A stretch of 33,827 nucleotides of DNA from a virus. Positions 29,611 through 33,827 of the stretch are shown here, piece by piece. Below the pieces are notes generated by a model. The model was not told the origin of the DNA, ran no database searches, and was given only the letters and a program-made list of their open reading frames with translations. Position 1 is the first letter of the stretch; each line of letters begins with the position of its first letter. The position numbers were made by a program, and so were the translations under genes. Location of the stretch: the IMG/VR virus record IMGVR_UViG_3300042465_004269, positions 1 to 33,827 of that record, one strand, 5' to 3'.

Positions 29611-29883
29611 TTAATATTCATTTTGTTTAAATGATTCTATTTCAGACTGTTTTTCATACCATTCATTAAAAGTATATTGATCATCTTCATAATCATAACC
29701 AGCAAATGGAGCAGCTTTTTTATTAATCATTTCTAAGTAAGCTTCGAATGTATACTCTTTTCCTAAATAATTAACATTTCCTCTGTTTTGTAATTGCCAA
29801 TAAATAAAATTGTCTAAATGATCAATAGTTTTTTGACCATATTTTTTGCAAAGCTCTTCGTAAGTAAATAACTCTTTTGTCAT
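29611..29883 (-). CDS. Hypothetical acidic protein (90 aa)
   Basis: 90 residues, many D, E, Y and N (AGYDYEDDQYTFNEWYEKQSE). No domain recognised. It lies 24 bases upstream of the ERF gene and 4 bases after the 73-aa gene. Acidic, DNA-mimic-like composition is worth a look, but no function can be assigned. Confidence 0.6.
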   Translation of the reverse strand: MTKELFTYEELCKKYGQKTIDHLDNFIYWQLQNRGNVNYLGKEYTFEAYLEMINKKAAPFAGYDYEDDQYTFNEWYEKQSEIESFKQNEY

Positions 29884-29887
29884 ATTT

Positions 29888-30109
29888 TTAATTTGAAGTT
29901 AAACAATCCCATGGTGTTTTCCAAAAATCACCATAAGTTAATCTGTAAAAATTTTGTAAATCTATGATGTACATATATTTTACATCATTAAGAAAAGACT
30001 TGTTTTTTAACTCTTCTAAAAGTTCTCCAACAAGTGCAGGGTAAATATCCAGATCTGATTCGATCTTAGACTTTAGATCAGGTTTTAATTTTTGTAGTAA
30101 ATTTTCCAT
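29888..30109 (-). CDS. Hypothetical protein (73 aa), first gene of the replication operon
   Basis: 73 residues, helical: LLQKLKPDLKSKIESDLDIY, VGELLEELKNKSFL, YIIDLQNFYRLTYGDFW. No family recognised. It follows an 84-base gap with a promoter-like leader, so it probably starts the early transcript; such first small genes in phages often encode host-takeover factors. Confidence 0.6.
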   Translation of the reverse strand: MENLLQKLKPDLKSKIESDLDIYPALVGELLEELKNKSFLNDVKYMYIIDLQNFYRLTYGDFWKTPWDCLTSN

Positions 30110-30115
30110 TTTTAT

Positions 30116-30136
30116 TAGTTTGTTTTAGCTAATATA
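30116..30136 (-). promoter_or_regulatory. Candidate phage promoter/leader, copy 2
   Basis: In the 84-base gap the minus strand carries TATATTAGCT and then AAACAAACTA, 8-17 bases before the ATG at 30109. The same words stand ahead of the gene at 20092. TATATTAG resembles the Bacteroidota -7 box TANNTTTG with one change; the -33 region is unclear. Confidence 0.35.
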
Positions 30137-30193
30137 CACTAATTATTGATATTTGAACACTTTTTAGACATTATTTTATAAAAAAAAGCTAAC

Positions 30194-30637
30194 TTATTGA
30201 TAATCAACATCTTTAATGAAATATAACATAGTAGATCCACCATATTGGTACTCAGGATCGTACATTTTAAAACCTCTTCTTATTAAATTATTAGCAGACG
30301 CGTAATTGTCTGGTGTTGTATATGTGATAACTGTATAACAAAAATTACGTTTTGCTGCTCTTGTTCTTACATCTATTAATCTTTTTTGTAAACCTTTGCC
30401 TCTGTATTTTTTATCAACCCATGCTCTTACAAAGATGCAAATACCTTGAGTAAATAAACAACCACAATAAGCGATAATATTTTTGCTTTTATCTAAAATA
30501 ACCCACCATTCTCTATTGCGCAAAAACTCGTTACCACATCCTTTAAAATTAGGATTGGTTTTATCTAATGTTTGTAACTCTTCATAAAGAGAATGATTAT
30601 ATATTTTTCCAAATGAAAAAACTCTTATTAGTTTCAT
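30194..30637 (-). CDS. GNAT-family acetyltransferase (147 aa)
   Basis: 147 residues with the GNAT fold: beta strand VILDKSKNIIAYCGCLF, acetyl-CoA-binding motif A VDKKYRGKGLQKRLID (about 94-109), and motif B NYASANNLIRRGFKMY (about 116-131). It transfers an acyl group, usually acetyl, from CoA to an amine. The target is unknown: a host protein, an antibiotic-like molecule, or an amino sugar. It is followed by the 84-base promoter-like gap and separated from the exonuclease by six bases. Confidence 0.85.
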   Translation of the reverse strand: MKLIRVFSFGKIYNHSLYEELQTLDKTNPNFKGCGNEFLRNREWWVILDKSKNIIAYCGCLFTQGICIFVRAWVDKKYRGKGLQKRLIDVRTRAAKRNFCYTVITYTTPDNYASANNLIRRGFKMYDPEYQYGGSTMLYFIKDVDYQ

Positions 30638-30643
30638 TTATCA

Positions 30644-31390
30644 TTATTTATCGGTTTTTGAATGATATTTACTACAAGTTTTGCACTTATATTGAATCCT
30701 TGTTAATCCAGTTGCAGTTATTACTTTATTATTTTTTATTAAATCATCTGATCCACATTCTGGACAACTACCTCTATCACCTCCAAATATAACGCCATAA
30801 TGTGTTTTTGGATCAATATGCGCGCTTAATAATTTAAAAACTTTTTCAAGTAAAACAACGTCTTTTTTGCAATACTTAATCATTGCTTCCATTGATACTT
30901 TATCCTTATTTAAAAGAATATTTTTCCAAAGACTATATTCAGTTTTAATCTTCTGTCCTAATCCTAAAAAATCCGCTATGTAATTTAATCTGTTAGAATT
31001 AAATCTAAATTTTTGACGAGCAACTTTTAAGGTATCGATCGTTGTATATTTTGGAAACATAGATATATTGTGAAATAAGCATCTTGTCCTGATCCAAGCC
31101 AAATCAAATTTATCGCCATTGTGTCCAACCATTTCATTAGAAACATTTGCAACCTCAATAAATTGCTCAAGCATTCTTTTGTCGTTTTGCTTAGCATCCC
31201 ATTGCAAAGAATAAACTTCCTTTTCGTCTTCCCATTTATAACAGATACAAATAATTGCACGTTCTTTAATTATATTTGAGTAATCTATATTTTTTTTATA
31301 ACCTGCTTCCCAAAACAATCCAATATTTGGTGAAGTTTCTATGTCAAAAAATAGTCTTCGGCGTTTGGTTTTTAGGTTTTTGTTTGTCAT
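30644..31390 (-). CDS. DEDD-type 3'-5' exonuclease with C-terminal zinc ribbon (248 aa)
   Basis: 248 residues. Exonuclease motifs: D16-x-E18 (FFDIETSP), N91 to D96 (HNGDKFD) and Y173...D177 (YCKKDV), i.e. the DEDDy group, close to the exonuclease of family B polymerases and YprB-like RNase H folds. The C-terminus adds a zinc ribbon, C209-x-x-C212 (CPECG) and C236-x-x-C239 (CKTC). No polymerase domain follows, so it is a free-standing nuclease, perhaps for end processing in ERF-mediated recombination or host DNA breakdown. It shares a base with the endolysin stop codon. Confidence 0.85.
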   Translation of the reverse strand: MTNKNLKTKRRRLFFDIETSPNIGLFWEAGYKKNIDYSNIIKERAIICICYKWEDEKEVYSLQWDAKQNDKRMLEQFIEVANVSNEMVGHNGDKFDLAWIRTRCLFHNISMFPKYTTIDTLKVARQKFRFNSNRLNYIADFLGLGQKIKTEYSLWKNILLNKDKVSMEAMIKYCKKDVVLLEKVFKLLSAHIDPKTHYGVIFGGDRGSCPECGSDDLIKNNKVITATGLTRIQYKCKTCSKYHSKTDK

Positions 31391-31854
31391 TAATAGGGTT
31401 TGTATTTTGTTTTTCCTGCTTCTTTATATGCTTTCAAAACTTGTTTCCTTTGCTTACCACTACTTTCGTAGGAAACGTGAACCCAATCAGGGTTTTGATC
31501 TGTACCAAATTCCCAAATCAATTGATCAAATTCTAAATTGTCTTTAATAAAATTAAATACCATTTTATTAGTAACTGAATGTGGCGTGCCGTCCATATCA
31601 ATATCAATAGCCTCACCTGTGCAATGCTGGCTTGTTAATGATCCACCGATACATTTATTTAATTCTACCGAACGATACCCAGAACTCAAATTTATAGGGC
31701 AACGAAAATTTAATCTAATAGGTTCAAAAACCTTTTCAGCTAATAATCTAAAGTTTGCAATATGCGCTTCTGTTGGCATATTAGATATGCCATTGCGCTT
31801 TGCTGATTCGCTTCTAATTACTTCTGATAAATCTAAATGTTCACTTAACTTCAT
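31390..31854 (-). CDS. M15-family peptidase endolysin (154 aa)
   Basis: The ATG at 31854 is used: it overlaps the TGA of the 28-aa gene as ATGA, and the longer frame begins with TTG. 154 residues. Zinc ligands in SxHxxGxAxD (H77, D84: SQHCTGEAIDID) and H126 in DWVHVSY mark a D-Ala-D-Ala or L-Ala-D-Glu peptidase of family M15. The stretch LSSGYRSVELNKCIGGS is also typical. It cuts peptide cross-links in peptidoglycan. No signal peptide is visible, so a holin would release it. Confidence 0.92.
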   Translation of the reverse strand: MKLSEHLDLSEVIRSESAKRNGISNMPTEAHIANFRLLAEKVFEPIRLNFRCPINLSSGYRSVELNKCIGGSLTSQHCTGEAIDIDMDGTPHSVTNKMVFNFIKDNLEFDQLIWEFGTDQNPDWVHVSYESSGKQRKQVLKAYKEAGKTKYKPY

Positions 31855-31937
31855 AAAATACAATTAAATAAATAAAATAATGTTGTTATATATAAAATGC
31901 CAATTATAGTTAGCACCCTTTTTTCATAATTAGTCAT
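31851..31937 (-). CDS. 28-residue transmembrane microprotein of the lysis block
   Basis: An open frame of 28 codons: MTNYEKRVLTIIGILYITTL and an aromatic/hydrophobic end FYLFNCIL. It overlaps the end of the 71-aa gene by 8 bases and its TGA overlaps the endolysin ATG (ATGA). The short charged start followed by one membrane span is typical of lysis microproteins. It could be a holin subunit, an antiholin or a leader that couples endolysin translation. Shortness keeps confidence moderate. Confidence 0.55.
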   Translation of the reverse strand: MTNYEKRVLTIIGILYITTLFYLFNCIL

Positions 31938-32145
31938 TTTTTTTAAATATCTTTTCAGCCGTTGTCAAACCTAAACAACCAAATGCTAAACTTGCAACTG
32001 CGTAAACCAATGCCTCGCTTGGCGCTTTTGATAACTCGCTAAAGCTATTATGATACATAGTAATGCATAGCGCGACTACACACATAAGACCGCAAAGACG
32101 TTTCATACTAAACCGACCATTGTCTTCTGTAAAAAATTGTTTCAT
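31930..32145 (-). CDS. Holin-like two-TM protein (71 aa)
   Basis: 71 residues with two hydrophobic segments (about 15-30, RLCGLMCVVALCITMYH; and 44-60, ALVYAVASLAFGCLGLT), a polar turn between them (SFSELSKAPSE), a charged N-terminus and the end EKIFKKND. This is a class II holin layout, and it lies directly ahead of the microprotein and the endolysin. Holin is a reasonable inference. A separate 59-aa holin-like gene is at 130-309/33634-33813, so one of them may be an antiholin. Confidence 0.7.
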   Translation of the reverse strand: MKQFFTEDNGRFSMKRLCGLMCVVALCITMYHNSFSELSKAPSEALVYAVASLAFGCLGLTTAEKIFKKND

Positions 32146-32147
32146 AA

Positions 32148-32543
32148 TTAATGTAATTGACTGAATTGTAAAATAATTATTCCAATTAATATTAGTTTAC
32201 TTGCTGAATGTAACTTTTCAATTTTTCTTTGATTAATGTTAAAAGCTTCATAAATCCTTTTATTTTCTGTATATTTCCACTTCCAATCATAGAACGAATC
32301 TTTAACCAAAGAAATTGTATTGAATAAACTGTCATATTGAATTTGTTTTATTTTTAAACTGTCTTTTGTAAAACTTAGATCTTGATTAAACTTCTTAAAA
32401 GTTTTATTAATTTGTTCACCTTGTTTTAAAGTCATTATCACAACTGTATCTTCGCCTATCTTTTTAGTAATTGGATATTGGCAAAAGCATAAATTTGCCA
32501 CCGGTATCAATAGAAACAGAATCCAACCTTGTTTTGACTTCAT
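32148..32543 (-). CDS. Secreted or membrane-anchored spanin-like protein (131 aa)
   Basis: 131 residues with an N-terminal hydrophobic segment (about 7-19, WILFLLIPVANLC), a long Lys/Asp/Ser helical periplasm-like middle (KDSLKIKQIQYDSLF, RKIEKLHSAS) and a C-terminal hydrophobic stretch LILIGIIILQF. Its first 80 bases overlap the end of the 105-aa gene in another frame, as in Rz/Rz1 pairs. It lies between that gene and the holin-like gene. A spanin role (bridging inner and outer membranes) fits but is not proven; a lipobox is not clear. Confidence 0.55.
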   Translation of the reverse strand: MKSKQGWILFLLIPVANLCFCQYPITKKIGEDTVVIMTLKQGEQINKTFKKFNQDLSFTKDSLKIKQIQYDSLFNTISLVKDSFYDWKWKYTENKRIYEAFNINQRKIEKLHSASKLILIGIIILQFSQLH

Positions 32544-32781
32544 TTAATTCAGTTTTTAAATCTTTAATTTCGCTTTTCATTGATACAATTGTTGCAACTG
32601 CTTTTGTAACTAATTCAGCTTCTTTTTTACTTGCTGCCTTTTGAACCTGTACTGACTTGTTATTTGTTTGTGCAACTTTTGACATAAGTTGTTGAAACTC
32701 ACGTTCTTCAGCAACTTCTTCGCTTGTCTTTTGCGCTGAAACTGTACACCCAAATAAGAATATAAAAAATAAATATTTCAT
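32464..32781 (-). CDS. Secreted coiled-coil protein, spanin-like (105 aa)
   Basis: 105 residues. The N-terminus is a signal sequence (MKYLFFIFLFGCTVSAQ), readable as a lipobox LFGC or as a normal cleavage site after VSA. The rest is a long helix with heptads (SEIKDLKTELNEVKTRLDS). A short exported coiled coil next to a TM/coiled-coil gene suits an outer-membrane spanin partner. The last 80 bases overlap the next gene. Confidence 0.6.
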   Translation of the reverse strand: MKYLFFIFLFGCTVSAQKTSEEVAEEREFQQLMSKVAQTNNKSVQVQKAASKKEAELVTKAVATIVSMKSEIKDLKTELNEVKTRLDSVSIDTGGKFMLLPISNY

Positions 32782-33083
32782 TATTTAATCTTTTGTATTT
32801 TACCCAATTGTTCTAAAGTTGAAAGCTTTGTTGTCGCTGAAGCCAAAGAAGAATCACAACGGCGTAGCGCGTCACTTACCAAATCAACCCTTGATTCTAA
32901 TTTTTCTATTTTACGACCTTGTCCTTCTATCTGATTGTTAAAAGTTCCACGAATATCAATATATAAAACTGAAATTCCAATAATTACCAAAAACATAGTG
33001 CCAACCACGGGGTTTTTACTAAAGTCTTTAAAGCTTATTGGAAGAGGATTTGCTGAAACGTCTAATTTTTTACTTGCTGCCAT
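32781..33083 (-). CDS. Inner-membrane coiled-coil protein, i-spanin candidate (100 aa)
   Basis: 100 residues. After a polar, basic N-terminus there is one TM segment (about 26-43, VVGTMFLVIIGISVLYI), then a periplasm-facing coiled coil (about 55-95, RKIEKLESRVDLVSDALRR and so on). Positive residues before the TM fit N-in orientation. This is the usual layout of an inner-membrane spanin, and the secreted 105-aa protein directly downstream would be the partner. Structural function is inferred. Confidence 0.6.
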   Translation of the reverse strand: MAASKKLDVSANPLPISFKDFSKNPVVGTMFLVIIGISVLYIDIRGTFNNQIEGQGRKIEKLESRVDLVSDALRRCDSSLASATTKLSTLEQLGKIQKIK

Positions 33084-33092
33084 TCTATTTGT

Positions 33093-33641
33093 TTATAATT
33101 TTAAATAGAAACCAACGCCATATTTTACAGACTGACCTGTTTTTAAATTTAAGCCAATTAGAGCCTTATTTTTGATCTTATATATTGCGCCAATACCTAC
33201 ATTGTCAATTGATTTATCCTGTCTTAGATCGCCCGTAATGCCTAAATAAAGTGCGTTCTTAACTCTTGGCGTTATAGTACGTGTTTCAATTATAATCTTT
33301 TCACTTAATTTAGCACTAAATCCACGTCCTATGATCTTGTTCTGGGTAATCGTATCTTGAATAAATACGACATTATTCGTATCTAAGCGAATCGTATCTA
33401 AATACGAATAAACACGGCTATAATCAGATACTATTTTTATTGTATCGTGTACGGGAATAAATACAGAATCGGTTTTAATGATATACGAATATATATCACT
33501 TCCCTTTTTGTATTTAGTAAAAGTCTTTTGTTGGTAAAGCGTATCTGTCTTTACAATAACTGAACTTTTATAAGTTGGATTTGTAATTAAAAATAAAATA
33601 ACTACAACCAATAAGACTGCAATTACAAAATTTTTAATCAT
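33093..33641 (-). CDS. Membrane-anchored periplasmic protein (182 aa), spanin-like
   Basis: 182 residues. An N-terminal TM anchor (FVIAVLLVVVILFLITNP) is followed by a mostly beta-type region with YKKGSDIYSY, FIPVHDTIKIV and QDTITQNKI, and a C-terminal part with alternating beta strands (ALYLGITGDLRQD, NVGIGAIYKI and a final VKYGVGFYLKL), like an outer-membrane-associating end. A single protein reaching from the inner to the outer membrane could act as a unimolecular spanin, but I cannot recognise a family. The repeat junction at 33505 falls inside its coding region. Confidence 0.6.
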   Translation of the reverse strand: MIKNFVIAVLLVVVILFLITNPTYKSSVIVKTDTLYQQKTFTKYKKGSDIYSYIIKTDSVFIPVHDTIKIVSDYSRVYSYLDTIRLDTNNVVFIQDTITQNKIIGRGFSAKLSEKIIIETRTITPRVKNALYLGITGDLRQDKSIDNVGIGAIYKIKNKALIGLNLKTGQSVKYGVGFYLKL

Positions 33642-33813
33642 CTTTTACTTTTTTAGTTGCGTTATAGTAATAGCGAATAGCCATCACACCAGATATTATA
33701 GCAATCAAACCGGCAAATAAAGTAACTACGGGTTGAATTGTTGAAATACTTACAATAGCGCTTAAAACGCTTATTCCTGTGCCTATGTCGGCTTGATTGC
33801 TATGCGGTGTCAT
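33634..33813 (-). CDS. Holin-like small membrane protein, second copy seen at the window end
   Basis: The same 59-residue protein as at 130-309, with identical residues except the last (D in place of E). Six other differences are silent third-base changes (for example CCG/CCC, GTT/GTA, GTC/GTT and ACA/ACT in a row). It is the same locus in a circular map. The TAA overlaps the ATG of the 182-aa gene. Confidence 0.65.
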   Translation of the reverse strand: MTPHSNQADIGTGISVLSAIVSISTIQPVVTLFAGLIAIISGVMAIRYYYNATKKVKDD

Positions 33814-33827
33814 TTAGTCTTTTTTTT
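33814..33827 (-). CDS. C-terminal end of the 46-aa small protein, cut by the window edge
   Basis: Only the last four codons (EKKD-stop frame) are present; the complete gene is at 310-450. It abuts the holin-like ATG as TAAATG. Confidence 0.6.

Larger units (their letters stand above)
33505..33827. repeat. Right copy of the terminal repeat (circular-map overlap)
   Basis: It pairs with 1-323 at a constant offset of 33504. Eight substitutions separate the two: six are silent in the holin-like gene, one changes its last residue, and two change residues 2 and 5 of the spanin-like gene, one of the positions being shared by both overlapping frames. Confidence 0.9.

Noticed and set aside
1-33827. 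Fixed direct terminal repeats of a linear phage genome
   Set aside because: True terminal repeats should be identical; the copies differ at eight places, and the left end cuts a gene that is whole at the right end, so circular overlap is simpler.
1-33827. tRNA genes, CRISPR arrays, integrase or repressor, reverse transcriptase (DGR), insertion sequences
   Set aside because: I looked for these and saw no supporting motif or repeat structure.

Overview
The window is almost certainly one complete, circularly mapping genome of a tailed phage, opened inside a small membrane-protein gene. Bases 1-323 recur at 33505-33827 with 8 substitutions and no indels, so the genome unit is about 33.5 kb. Every supported gene lies on the minus strand, genes are tightly packed with many ATGA or TAATG junctions, and the DNA is strongly AT-rich. 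Gene families, the AT-rich start regions without Shine-Dalgarno sequences, and an S74-type tail fibre point to a phage of a Bacteroidota (Flavobacterium-like) host with a long non-contractile (siphovirus-like) tail. I see no integrase, repressor/lysogeny module, tRNA, CRISPR array or DNA polymerase.

Reading in the direction of transcription (high to low coordinates): 33.8-31.4 kb is a lysis and small-membrane-protein block: holin-like, TM/coiled-coil and secreted spanin-like proteins, a 28-residue TM microprotein and an M15 peptidase endolysin. 31.4-30.2 kb holds a DEDD exonuclease and a GNAT acetyltransferase. 30.1-26.0 kb is the recombination and replication block: ERF annealing protein, a tiny protein with an SSB-like acidic tail, a DnaA domain-IV protein, a structured intergenic RNA with a predicted kissing loop, and a replication-initiator-like gene that carries 11-bp iterons (candidate origin), then a putative helper. 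26.0-25.0 kb holds a VRR-NUC nuclease and a sigma-factor-like protein. 25.0-22.1 kb is a sugar cluster: LpxA-like acyltransferase, GT-A and GT-B glycosyltransferases and an HAD phosphatase. 22.1-20.2 kb has HNH, a small basic protein, and small and large terminase.

20.1-17.1 kb is a nucleotide block: DUF6378-like, a SAM methyltransferase, a MazG-like pyrophosphohydrolase, a dCMP deaminase and a thymidylate-synthase-fold enzyme that carries the Asp signature of dCMP hydroxymethylases. After a winged-helix protein and two tandem 18-bp palindromes come the structural genes, 16.4-0.9 kb: tail assembly chaperone with a probable -1 frameshift, tail proteins, tape measure, protease, scaffold, major capsid, tube-like protein, portal, connector-like protein and S74 fibre. 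From there the map runs through small membrane genes back into the lysis block.

The most interesting hypothesis is that the dCMP-hydroxymethylase block and the glycosyltransferase/acyltransferase cluster together build a hypermodified cytosine (hydroxymethylated, glycosylated, perhaps acylated) in the phage DNA. The enzyme families are well supported by motifs; their joint role is inference. Host-surface or virion glycosylation remains a real alternative for the sugar cluster.
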